Below, piece after piece: positions 11,310 through 21,082 of a stretch of DNA of 64,000 nucleotides. Within the stretch, counting starts at the first letter, position 1. Every line of letters begins with the position of its first letter. The notes beneath the pieces were generated by a model. That model was not told the DNA's origin. It saw only the letters and a program-made list of their open reading frames with translations, and made no database searches. Source of the stretch: Paragorgia papillata (Eukaryota > Cnidaria > Anthozoa > Scleralcyonacea > Coralliidae); contig JAWNZC010000321.1 of assembly GCA_035771165.1 (NCBI GenBank), positions 1,029,501-1,093,500 of the forward strand. The letters are read 5' to 3'. The position numbers were made by a program, and so were the translations under genes.

Positions 11310-12545
11310 ACCGTTGTGTCGTTCCTGGATATCTTGGTATCGATTAGTGATAATGCGCTCATGACTTCTGTCTCTTATAAGCCGACCAATTCACACAGTT
11401 ACCTTTTATTTTCATCCTCTCATCCCAAACACACTAAACAATCCATTCCATACTCTCAATTTCTGCGACTTCGCCGCCTATGCAGTGATGACAAAGATTT
11501 GAGACCAAATGTTTGGAAATGAGATCCTTTTTTGTCCAGCGTGGCTATCCTACCCAGTATTCCTCGTCCTGACACTTTCTATAGAAAGTGTTTCTGATAA
11601 TAAAATACCATTAGTTTTCACATTTCATCCTTCCAACTACAAAGTTAAGGATATCATTAGCCGCAATTTTCATATCCTAAAGAATAAATGATCCTGAAAC
11701 GTCATCTATTTTCACCGATAATCCTTTAATCTCTTTTCGGCGTAATAAAAATATTCGTGATGGTTTAGTGCGTAGTGCCCTTAGAAAAAATCTACTGGCA
11801 CCAGCGGGTACCTTTTCTTGTTCCCGTACCCGTTGTTACACGTGTTCCTTTCTTAACTCCGCTTGTTAACTTGTTATTCAGCATAATTTTATTTGCATCT
11901 CTTCCAACATACCGTTTTCACTGTATTTCTTGCAATAAATGTTGCATGCTTTACCTCGGTGAAACTGGCAGACGTTTATCTGACAGCGGTGAGGAACAAG
12001 CCTGTCGCCCCACATTTTAATAGTGCCAACCATTGTATTTCAGACATGAAAGTTTGTGCCATCTCACCCATTTCTGGCGGTAATGTCAGCCGCAAAAGAC
12101 TAGAAAAGCGTCTCATTTTCAAAATTGGTACCATTCATCCTCACGGACTCAACGAACGTTTTTCTTTTTTTTTAAGACCTCTGAAGACGTTGTTTCTGTT
12201 TAGCAAGGGCGGACATAAACAGCGTTTTCACTTTATTAATTTATCTATTTTACTCTCGCTCATCCTTTTTACACCCCCTCCTTTTTTGCTCATCGACTGT
12301 ATGAATAGCAAATGTCTTTCGCATCTCATTATCGATTTGTTATTGTTATTTTGCTTTGATTGGCTAATTTTTTGCATCTCATCAATTTGATATTGTTATT
12401 TTTATCTAGATTGGCTTATTTTTGGTCACATGATAAGCTCATTGTTTGTTTACACTCTTTACGTTTCTCTCTGACCTGACGAAGGGCCTTCCCTCGAAAC
12501 GTTAGACTCCTACGTTCTCTGTTTCGGCAGTATATCTAACCTTAC
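11310..12545 (+). pseudogene. Penelope-like retroelement remnant with GIY-YIG endonuclease
   Basis: Three overlapping plus-strand frames together give the C-terminal half of a Penelope-like (PLE) protein. First comes the reverse transcriptase end with SVSYKPTNSHSYLLFSSSHP and QFLRLRRLCSDD (11340-11500). Then comes a linker with FTFHPSNYKVKDII (11610-11670) and the Cys-rich GTFSCSRTRCYTCSFLN (about 11805-11856). Last comes the GIY-YIG nuclease core CISCNKCCMLYLGETGRRLS (about 11925-11985) and the tail VAPHF...GTIHPHGLNERFSFF (to 12172). At least two frameshifts separate these pieces, and the catalytic reverse transcriptase half is missing. Residual DNA to 12545 carries the terminal hairpin (CTGACGAAGGGCC...CGAAACG). 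PLEs normally encode exactly this RT plus GIY-YIG arrangement. This copy cannot be active. Confidence 0.85.
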
Positions 12546-12570
12546 TATATTTCGATATATATTTTCATAT

Positions 12571-12581
12571 ACGATATATAT

Positions 12582-12619
<38 letters not shown>

Positions 12620-12621
12620 TC

Positions 12622-12655
<34 letters not shown>

Positions 12656-12705
12656 TATATATATATATATATATATAATATATATATATATACATATATA
12701 TACAA
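12571..12705. repeat. (TA)n tract, imperfect
   Basis: About 135 bp of TA repeat with a few breaks. Translated ORFs over it are artefacts (runs of I and Y). Confidence 0.9.
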
Positions 12706-12766
12706 ACGAGCATGTGTGCATGATTTTGTTCATGGAATGTCGGAAAGCGCTCAATACCATAAAGGT
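12706..12766 (+). repeat. Dispersed repeat after (TA)n: CGAGCAYGTG...AATACCATAAAGG
   Basis: The same sequence follows (TA)n tracts near 16610-16690 and 31838-31917, with GGAATGTCGGAAAG and GCTCAATACCATAAAGGT. In all three places a member of the TTAAGTGGGCTTACC MITE family follows within 250 bp or is separated from it only by another insertion. The association suggests one composite unit or a shared target. Confidence 0.65.
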
Positions 12767-12904
12767 TCAAAATGTTGAGTGTCGCAACTGTCAGTTTCAC
12801 GCGGGGCGATCTTCAGGCTAGCTGGGGACCGGCTCTGAAGATCGCCCCGCGTGAAACTGACAGTTGCGACACTCAACATTTTGAGGTGTTAGCCCACTTA
12901 AACT
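12767..12904. mobile_element. MITE, GTTGAGTGTCGCAACTGTCAG family, copy 1
   Basis: A palindrome of about 50-bp arms, TCAAAATGTTGAGTGTCGC outward to inward, with loop CTAGCTGGGGACCGG. The right side continues AGCCCACTTAAACT into (TA)n. Copies: 16936-17021 and 32563-32672. Confidence 0.8.
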
Positions 12905-13009
12905 ATATATATATATGGTTTGGTCGACCACCACGTGCATGGTCAAGTGACCAAGTGGTCATTCAACACTTCAAATTGAATATTCTCACGATTTATCTAG
13001 AGAATGAAA

Positions 13010-13450
13010 AAATCAAATTATTTTTATAAATACTTGACCACTTGACTTGGCTTTCACCTCAGTTTATATACTCTACGAATTTCTCGAACTATGACATGTC
13101 ATTGAGAAGTTGATTAAGTGTAACTTTAGACCCCAAAACACAAATATTTTGAACCAATGTTTTACAAATCGCACATGGAAGTGGAACGTAAGCTCGAAAT
13201 AATACAATTTATAGTTAACGAAATCGTCAAATTAGTTGTCTACCTTTAAGGAACTTAGAGTTTTAGATTAATTATAAAATGTTATAGTAAAATAAATCTA
13301 GCAGCAATCCCAAATCATTACTTAAATGTATTTGCTGTTTCTCGCTACGTCAATTATAGCTCTTTATCACTAGGACAAAGATAACAAAAATCATGTTGAT
13401 GCATAATGAGTCAGCATTACATGCATCCCCACATGTTTTTGTCTTTTAAT
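13010..13450. other. No feature seen
   Basis: AT-rich, without repeat ends or coding pattern that I can recognise. Confidence 0.4.
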
Positions 13451-13453
13451 TAT

Positions 13454-13534
13454 GCAAGATCTTACGAGATCATACAAGATCTTACAAGAGTATACAAGAT
13501 CGTGCAAGATCATACAAGATCTTACAAGATCTTC
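13454..13534. repeat. Minisatellite, 10-15 bp unit CATACAAGATCTTA
   Basis: About seven degenerate tandem units built from ACAAGATCTTA and ACAAGATCATA. Confidence 0.8.
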
Positions 13535-13582
13535 GTTAGTGCATTGCACTTAACGTTTTCTAAATATTTTAGTTTCCTGTTA

Positions 13583-14004
13583 GGGCCTGTTCACATGAGA
13601 CCGAGTTATCTCGGGGGGTAGGGATAACTCGGGGGCTAGGGTCAAAGTTGACCCTGTTTCACATGATAAAACGCAACTACCGAGTGTCCCTGGCCCCCGA
13701 GATAACCCTAGCTTCATGTGAACGCTTCACCCCGAGTTATCCCGAGCAACAGCATAAATAAGCATGCCTAAGTTGACCCTACCCCCCGAGATAACTCGGG
13801 TGAAAGCGTTCACATGGAGGTAGGGATAACTCGGGGGCTAGGGTTACCCTATCGCTCCGACCGAGTTATCCCTACCCCCCAAGTTATCTCGGTCTCATGT
13901 GAACGGTTTACTTTTTTAACATGGAAATAAACTAATACCGAGTTATCTCGGGGGATAGGGATAACCCTACCCCCCGAGATAACTCGCCTCATGTGAACAG
14001 GCCC
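13583..14004. mobile_element. PIF/Harbinger-like MITE with CCGAGTTATCTCGG array
   Basis: A 422-bp element with ends GGGCCTGTTCACATGA and TCATGTGAACAGGCCC, flanked by TTA (13580-13582 and 14005-14007). The interior contains at least eight alternating copies of a self-complementary module (CCGAGTTATCTCGG or GGATAACTCGGGGG), so the whole can fold many ways. Confidence 0.8.
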
Positions 14005-14648
14005 TTAGTTGCAATTAACCAACACTGACTGACCATGCATGTTTTCGTTTTTTTAACTTCGCTTCGTCAGTGCATGGCGATTGATTGCGGATCTAGAACA
14101 TTTTAGCCATTTCTGTTTGCTATTAACTAAAACTATTAAAAACCATGTTTCTAGATGTTTATGTGACGTTTACTAGAGAATTCTTTATAAACAATCTCGT
14201 AATTCAACTGATGTCAAAGGTTAAATTGTTAGCCTATAGTAAGCTCATAATTATTGGTAAGAAAACAATTTGAATTGAATCATGTTTGTTTGCATCCATT
14301 AAAAATAAGGATAGGTTACACATCACGCGCACTCTCTCTCTCTACCCACTTTATGAAGAACTTGTAATTCTAGTTGTAGGAAGTTAAAGTTTTATCTTTT
14401 ATTATATTTTTATTTAGTGACATTTCTCAATAGCTTTTCTCAATAGCTTTTCCATGGAAACAAAGCATAAAAGTGTAAAATATGGGTGTGGGCTTGTTTG
14501 TCTGTTGTTCAGTAAAAAAGTCTTTATTAGAAATAATTCAGTTCTATATATTCAACACCCACATAAGATATTTCCAACGGAACCTACGCATCCGCATTCT
14601 GGCATCTATTGCTATTAATAGGAACATGACATTGTATAAATGAGAAGA

Positions 14649-14657
14649 TATATAAAG
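14649..14657 (+). promoter_or_regulatory. TATA box of the secreted-protein gene
   Basis: TATATAAAG lies about 30 bp before the inferred start of a short non-coding exon (near 14680) that ends at a good donor site. The placement fits a core promoter. It is not proven, since AT-rich DNA gives chance matches. Confidence 0.5.
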
Positions 14658-14880
14658 ATGAAATCACATTTTCACATAGCAATCTAGTTCCTCATCAAGA
14701 TATCAGAGATCATTATATCTAAACTGTGAAGTATATACTGTGAAGGTATGTTGCGTTAGACAAGCAATTTGTATACTGATTCCTGTTAGAAATTCCTGCA
14801 TGATAAGATATTTTACAATTTCTTTTCACTTCATGTCATGAGCCAGATTCTCATGGTATATTCTCTTTTTCTATTCTAGA

Positions 14881-15156
14881 ATGAAAATGCAATGTAGAAT
14901 CGCATTATTTTTCTTGGTAACATTGTTTGCATCAAATACAGCACTTACCAAGTTAGAGCACTGTCAAATAAATTGTCAGTCAATCTTTATGGCTTGTTTC
15001 GGCTGGTGCAGTAACATGCTAGAATGTGGTGACTGTTTGATCATTAAAACCAAGTGTCTACTTAAATGCTCCATTAGTTCAAATAATGCAACGAAAAGAA
15101 CAAGACGAGAAGCTAAACAGCAGATCGACTTGAGAAAATATTTAAAGTTAAACTGA
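14881..15156 (+). CDS. Small secreted cysteine-rich protein, 91 aa
   Basis: I do not recognise a family. The ORF starts one base after a strong splice acceptor, which supports this ATG. Residues 1-23 form a signal peptide (basic start, hydrophobic core RIALFFLVTLFA). The mature part has eight cysteines spaced C-x3-C-x6-C-x3-C-x5-C-x2-C-x6-C-x3-C, all within about 37 residues, followed by a basic tail with KRTRR near residue 75 that could be a processing site. The spacing, with three CxxxC pairs, suggests two disulfide-linked helices. It lies in about 1.2 kb that is free of recognisable repeats, with TATA box, intron and poly(A) signal in the right order, so a working gene is plausible. It could be a defence, signalling or structural peptide; the sequence does not decide, and I infer no activity. 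Confidence 0.65.
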   Translation: MKMQCRIALFFLVTLFASNTALTKLEHCQINCQSIFMACFGWCSNMLECGDCLIIKTKCLLKCSISSNNATKRTRREAKQQIDLRKYLKLN

Positions 15157-15260
15157 ATCAGTGCATGGAATCCGTTGGTAAACAGTCAAGGAACAGAAAT
15201 TGTAGCAACTAAAATTTATTGATCTATTATTATACTAAAGAATTTCATTGAATACAATGC

Positions 15261-15266
15261 AATAAA
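15261..15266 (+). terminator. Poly(A) signal AATAAA
   Basis: Lies 105 bp after the stop codon of the 91-codon ORF. Confidence 0.55.
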
Positions 15267-15289
15267 CTATACAACGTATAGTATATGTT

Positions 15290-16180
15290 AAATATATTTA
15301 TTGTTTAGTATATTTTAAATATACCGATCGTATAGTTTTATTATACAAGTATGTAACTTATACAAACTAATATATATGTATATAAATATTGATATTCACA
15401 TTTTTATTTATTTTATTTATAATATATATAGCGTTATTTATGAATTGAGATCCATAATTCACATATGCAACAATATACAGTCAACATTAAAGATTTATAA
15501 AGCTTGAATTTGAAAGTTTTTTATGGTTATTGTGTTCTAGTGTTGAGTTTGAATCTGGCAGGATTTTTATAAAACGTAATGTTCTCGCTTTACAGGATAA
15601 TATAATTGATACTGAAAACTGAATAATTACCTTCATATTACCATGTTGAACCTTCCACCTCCAACAAGATTCAAACGAAATATATTTATTATACGACAAT
15701 TTAGATCATGCAGGAATGTTCGTTGTAACTTAAATCCCATCTATTCGGATCTTTATTAAGGTTAAATTAATCGCAGTTCCATGCAAAGTACAGACTCTTC
15801 TGCTTTCAACTGAAGCACTTTATGATATTTATTTGACTATTGTCTGCATTATTTTTTTAAATTGTACATTACGTACACTAATCTTTATATACAGAGGGTT
15901 TAAAATATTGTAAGTAACCCTCAATTGGGCTCAAATGTGATTATATTCAAGTCGATCAGAGTGACTGTTGAAATACAGTAATTCTTGCATACATAATTTT
16001 TTTTATCATTCGAACAGCTTTCAAAATATATACTTTGCCTGCAGGGGACCATACCCCCATCGAATAACTCTTCTAATTTAGTTCACTGTTGGAAACCGTA
16101 TATTGTCCAGTCCATGATAATGCATAACAAATATTAGTGCTTTTTGAAATAATATTTCAAGGCCGTTTTTTATGATATTA
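15290..16180. other. No feature seen
   Basis: AT-rich DNA with no recognised gene or repeat end. Confidence 0.4.
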
Positions 16181-16186
16181 CAAGCC

Positions 16187-16242
16187 TATGTATGTATGTA
16201 TGTATGTGTGTATGTATGTGTGTATGTATGTATGTATGTATG
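16187..16242. repeat. (TGTA)n microsatellite
   Basis: About 55 bp of TATG repeat with TGTG variants. Confidence 0.9.
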
Positions 16243-16414
16243 CGACAAAGAATTTAGAGATGTTTTGTTTTATTGTTGGTCTTGCCTCAGAGCTGTTGAC
16301 AGAATGACGGTGTTGTTCATGTCGGAGTTATAGTTGAAAAGTTATAGTTGACAGTGGGCAGCAAAACAAATATGCAGTTGAAATCGGATATATATATATA
16401 TATAAATCATCATG

Positions 16415-16532
16415 AAAAAAACTTTTATTTCATATTACAGGAAACGTTTTGGGGCGAAGCCCCTACGTAGGCCCCTGACGAAAAGGCTTCGCCCCAAAAC
16501 GTATCTTGTAATATGAAATAAACGTTTTTTTC
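16415..16532. repeat. Palindromic terminal repeat, GGGGCGAAGCCCC hairpin
   Basis: The arms TTTATTTCATATTACAGG and TTGTAATATGAAATAAA enclose two GC-rich hairpins and the sequence CCTGACGAAAAGGCTTCG. It resembles the termini at 6905-7130 and 10040-10255 and, like the latter, is followed by CGAGCTYGTGATGATTTATA. Confidence 0.65.
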
Positions 16533-16579
16533 ATGATGATTTGTATAATTTAAAGAACTTGAAGAACGAGCTCGTGATG

Positions 16580-16610
<31 letters not shown>

Positions 16611-16695
16611 CAAACAAACAAACAAACAAACAAAGTGTTGTTCGCGAAATGTTGAAAAGTCCTCAATACCGTAAAGATAGACTAGCGAATATACT

Positions 16696-16932
16696 ATAAG
16701 TGGCCGCACGACATAAGCTAAGACCTAACGTGTTGATTTTACGGAGGGAGGAAAACCGCAGAACCCTGCGAAAAACCCTCGGTGCACAGGAGAGACCAAC
16801 TAAACTCTACTCACATGAAATTCAAGTTCCAGAACGGGGCTATTCCCAGACGGTCACCCATCCAAGTACTAACCCCGTCCAACTGGGCTTTAACTACAGC
16901 GGTGAGAGGCAGCGCCCTAACAGCACACGCGG
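16696..16932 (-). repeat. 5S rRNA-derived SINE (family C), copy 1
   Basis: On the minus strand the head contains GGTTAGTACTTGGATGGGTG, matching the internal promoter C-box region of eukaryotic 5S rRNA, preceded by CTGCCTCTCACCGCTG. A non-5S body follows, with CGAGGGTTTTTCGCAGGGTT. Another full copy is at 49080-49330. The head is too diverged to be a 5S gene. Confidence 0.8.
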
Positions 16933-16935
16933 GAT

Positions 16936-17016
16936 AAAGATCGCCCCGCGGGATAAAGATCGCCCCGCGTGAAACTGACAGTTGCGACACTCAACATTTT
17001 GAGGTAAGCCCACTTA

Positions 17017-17021
<5 letters not shown>
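16936..17021. mobile_element. MITE, GTTGAGTGTCGCAACTGTCAG family, right half
   Basis: It contains a duplicated GATCGCCCCGCG, then GTGAAACTGACAGTTGCGAC, and ends AGCCCACTTAAACT before (TA)n. The left arm is missing where the SINE begins. Confidence 0.75.

Positions 17022-17073
<52 letters not shown>
17021..17073. repeat. (TA)n tract
   Basis: Pure TA repeat. Other long ones lie at 17357-17406, 18204-18243 and 16578-16609. Confidence 0.95.
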
Positions 17074-17074
<1 letters not shown>

Positions 17075-17357
17075 CTAAAATTCATTAATAATTCATGAGG
17101 AAAACACAAAGAAAAATCATGAGCGTATCGGATCTATATATGTGATATAGACTCGCTCTAAGTTTCTCGCTGGTTTTTAACGGCTGAGATAAGCTTAATT
17201 TTCAAAATTACTACGCCAATGAACGTATGAAGTGATTCTTTTTAGAAGCCATTTAAAAACCTTGCAGTACGGGCTTTTTCGGCTCTAAAACACTCGGCTA
17301 TCGCCTCGTGTTTTATATCCGATAAAGCCCTCCTGCGCGGTTTATAAATATTACTTC

Positions 17358-17401
<44 letters not shown>

Positions 17402-18089
17402 TATATCGAAGTAAAAATCTTCTTATTCTTTTAAAGGATTTTTTTTTTCATTTTACTAGTGATAAAGGGCTCCGCTCAAAACGTCAGTATATGGTTCCTA
17501 AAAGTCTTGTCAGTTTACCCACCCAGTTTTCACTTTGTTCTATTCAAAACACTACCTACGCAGCACTCTACATTTATATGTTATAGTCTAGTAGATATTG
17601 ACTTTATACGACTATGCAAAATTTAAAGGCTTGTTTAGTTTAAACGACAAAGATATATTTTAATGCACTCATCATTTCCTTGGTGACATGAAACAAACTA
17701 TCAAATCTTCTTTTATGCGTGTGTCTATGCGTCAAAATAATGACTGAGTTCATGCACATAAACAGTTCAGATAGATTTTTATTTGGACGTCCTGTTACCG
17801 GTTCAAATCCGGCCACTAAACAGAGGATGTATTGAGCACACTGAGACAATAATCAAGCGCATGTTATTTTTAAACTTTTGGCTATTTTAATTAATCACGA
17901 GAATTCTTTAACTCGTTAATATGAATGTTGGCATTATATAAAAATTGAAAATTATGCCGATTAAATTATGCTGAAGGAACATGCATAAAAAACATATATA
18001 AAACAAAAAATATATGTATACATAATCTTTTCATTCGTTATATATATATATATATATATATAGATCTGATGTACGTACTATTTACAGAA

Positions 18090-18180
18090 TGAGTGGCCGT
18101 TCTGTATCGGGGTATACAAACACGAGGCGAAGCCGAGTGCCTGTATCCCGATACAGAACGGACATGCACGAATTCTGAAA
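18090..18180. repeat. Hairpin GTTCTGTATCGGG with CGAGGCGAAGCCGAG apex
   Basis: The arms CCGTTCTGTATCGGG and CCCGATACAGAACGG surround the apex CACGAGGCGAAGCCGAGTG. A related apex sequence (CACTCGGCTATCGCCTCGTG) lies at 17291-17310. Confidence 0.7.
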
Positions 18181-18211
18181 ATGACATCTAAAACGATCCG
18201 ATTTATATATA

Positions 18212-18248
<37 letters not shown>

Positions 18249-18880
18249 TATTTAAAACCACGGACATGGTAGTATACTGATTTCCTTTGTGTTTTCCTCA
18301 TGAATTACTAATGATTTTTGAATAAAGCCCTCCTGTGCGGTTTTTAAATATTACATCTATATATATATAGGCATATATAAGGCTTGAATGGAAAGATTAT
18401 GTATACACATATTTTTTGTTTTATATATGTTGTTCCTTTAACATACAGTACAGGCAATACAGAGCGGAATATATTAACTATATTGTTTGTAATTCAGTAA
18501 AATATATGAACCTTGCTTCAACAATACGTTAAATTTGAAGCACTTTGAAGTAGCTTCCGTTCGCGTTTCGATTGTGTCAAGGTATATGCATGCATGTATT
18601 GTCAGCAGCAACAACAACAACGATATTTATTTATAGGACTGACAATCCCGGAGACTTTTTAACGCTTTCATGCAGTACCAAGCACATACTTTAGTTAGTA
18701 TTTTACTCTGGCTAATGCCAGACGATTTTACTCGTCAATAGGGAAACCCCTGGTGCTCTAAGGGTTAAGGTTTTGTATCTGTTGGAACCTAAGAAACGGT
18801 TAACCATATTTTTGAAAAGAAAACACATAAGTGGCGTAGTAAAATATGGTGAAAAATCATTGTACACTAAATATATCTTA

Positions 18881-19083
18881 AGGCGGTTAACCGGGCTCAC
18901 GCGATTGATTAGAATCTCACTGTGGTTTTGAAACTCGCATAAACTAAATGTACAAAGAAGAATTGGTTTAGTTGTAAACGAATCCTAACGTTGATTAAAA
19001 TCTCCTTTTGTGACCGAGGAAAGAATTTCGTGACACGAGTCAGCCCAGTTAGCCGGGCTAGCCCGGCTCATGTAATCAGCACC
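18881..19083. mobile_element. MITE, CCCGGCTCATGTAA family
   Basis: The ends are GGCGGTTAACCGGGCTCA and GCCCGGCTCATGTAATCAGC, flanked by TTA and TAA. It belongs with the elements at 9711, 13583 and 62647 by end sequence and by self-complementary GC motifs. Confidence 0.55.
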
Positions 19084-19189
19084 TAATAAGTCTGTTAGAA
19101 ACGTACAATTAAGCACACTGGGAGCTGGGATGAGACAAGTAAGCGGGACTCCGAAACAATGGCCGAGCATTGTAAAACAAATATTGGCA

Positions 19190-20510
19190 GTTTATCTATA
19201 GTTGGGCCTTGGGCCTGTCATAAACTTGTCACATTGTACAAAGTTGTGGTTTTAACGTTTCATAGTACTCGTATTATACAATGGCAGCCGAATAAATAAA
19301 TACAATAGCTGCTCCGATTGTTTCAAGGAAATTTGGCACAATGGTCAGTCCAAGACTGGTACAAAGACGTGTGCATGAGAAGTGTTGTTTAACACTTTTA
19401 ATAACGGTTAATGTGAAATTATATATCAAAATGATAATCAAACAATTTCTGTCACAAACATAAAATTATTGTGGCAGTATGATCTAAACTCATCGACTTA
19501 TAAAATACCTATATGTAAATTAGTTCGTCATTGACCTTATATTTCCTCCCGGAAAATTCAACTATAAACCCGCCTACAACTCTTGAGATCGACTTTAAAA
19601 GATTTTTTGTTAAAACTTCTATGAGATAAAATGGTTGGCAGCGGCACTCGAGAGAAAAAGAAAGCTGACTCAATCGTGCAGCATGTTGCCAAAATATACA
19701 GATTTAAACTTTAACTTGAACAGAATTATTTGCGTTGGCGACTTGACAATTGCTCTCACAAGGGCGGACATATAGGACTATAATATCCGCGCTGGCTCCC
19801 ACTCTCGCCCTGGGCTTTCGATTATTCCCGCTTCAACGCAATTCAACGTGACAACGACTTTGCTGCGGTCGCGAAATAATATAAAGCAGTTTTTCCTTTA
19901 ACATATTGCCTACTGAATTGCCTACAAAAAGTGTAGATAATGTTAGTTAATTATTAGTTTATTCATCATGCATAATTATCTTTGATGTGCCGCGGTTAAG
20001 TATAGGTTAGTTACCTTAGTTGAAAAGTTATGGTTGAAAGTGGGCAGCAAAACAAATATGCCAAAAATTAAATTTTACAAAAATTAAATAACCTACAGTG
20101 TACTATATCGCTTTAAAACTACGTCTAGAATACTATTATTTTGTTAAATAACGACAAATATCGTCTGTATCACTAACTAGCTTAGTTACCTCCTTCTCGG
20201 TAACTAACCTAACATCGTAAAACACCGCGTCGTCCCATGATATATCGGCTAACAATAACATTAATGGAATTGACATATCCCTGAGCCTTTTCCCTCTCTG
20301 GTCCATTCTTTAGTATGATCTATAGTCCTAAAACGCTGTTACTAAAGTGAAGTAAACTTTGCTGAGTGGCTTGTCAGTTCCAACTACTCCTCTCCTTCCT
20401 CTTCATGTTAGGTCCACAATTCCATACAATTATAATGGTTTAGGTTGGAGTTGGGGTCAATGTTAAGGTGTAGCACCACCAAAAATAGAGGGGTTAGGGC
20501 CCAGCGGCTA
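19190..20510. other. No gene seen
   Basis: Mostly AT-rich DNA. I see no transposon termini that I can pair and no coding pattern. Confidence 0.4.
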
Positions 20511-20764
20511 TAGCTAACACCCCCCCCCCCACCCCCACCCCCGAATATTTCTAGCAAAAGAGTTAAGAGCCCCCCCCCCCTCTCCCCCAACACTTCTGAA
20601 GACAAGGTTAAAAATGGCCTACAATTTTCTAAGAAGGGTCAAAATACATCCCGTTATCATTCTTTTTGATGAATTAGCCCCCAATATAAAATATCCTCCG
20701 CCGCCATTGACTGTTTCAACACAGAATAAAGGACAACCAGAAGTCCGACGTCGGCACCTTTGAT

Positions 20765-20955
20765 GTAAGTGCCGTCGCGCATGTTGCCTCGCGCACGTCA
20801 ACGTCGCCTTGCAAGTTCCACCGGCACTTTTTACCCTTCCGGCATCTCAATTGTTATCATCGCGTCACAATCATTCGTCATTCTCGCCATCCAGGTACGT
20901 TCCACCGGATAATTTGACCGTCAAAAGTGCCAGTGGAACTTACCAGGATGGCGTA
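20765..20955. repeat. Dispersed repeat shared with 42935-43115
   Basis: Shared pieces include GCATGTTGCCTC, AAGTTCCACYGGCAYTTTTT and GGYRTCTCAATYRTTATCA. This copy has inverted ends CAAGTTCCACCGGCACTTTT and AAAAGTGCCAGTGGAACTTA, so it is probably a MITE. Confidence 0.65.
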
Positions 20956-21074
20956 ATGCAGGCATTGGGAACAAAGGGACAAGTTTTCAACTTTCAAGCG
21001 CGGAGTCCGCATCTCGCTCCAATCCGTCCCCGCAGGTCAAGGGGAACGCAGGCCCTGTTCGAAAGTTATTTTGT

Positions 21075-21082
21075 GTTCGAAG
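21075..21082. repeat. hAT target-site duplication, left
   Basis: GTTCGAAG, identical to 24185-24192 on the other side of the transposon. Confidence 0.93.

Larger units (their letters stand above)
14680..15285 (+). other. Inferred transcript of the cysteine-rich gene: exon 1, 134-bp intron, exon 2
   Basis: A non-coding first exon (about 14680-14745) ends AAG with donor GTATGT. The intron is 14746-14879 and ends with a pyrimidine-rich TTCTATTCTAG. Exon 2 opens one base before the ATG. A poly(A) signal AATAAA is at 15261-15266, 105 bp after the stop codon. The transcript start is inferred from the TATA box only. Confidence 0.55.

Noticed and set aside
12510..12800. 96-codon minus-strand ORF
   Set aside because: It is the translation of a (TA)n tract (runs of I and Y). 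The same applies to short ORFs near 10500, 16425 and 18082.
13454..13534. CRISPR-like repeat array
   Set aside because: Units are adjacent, degenerate and without spacers; it is a eukaryotic minisatellite.
17785..17820. tRNA T-arm-like sequence GGTTCAAATCCGGCC
   Set aside because: No A box, anticodon stem or related copy in the window, so chance or an unplaced SINE scrap.
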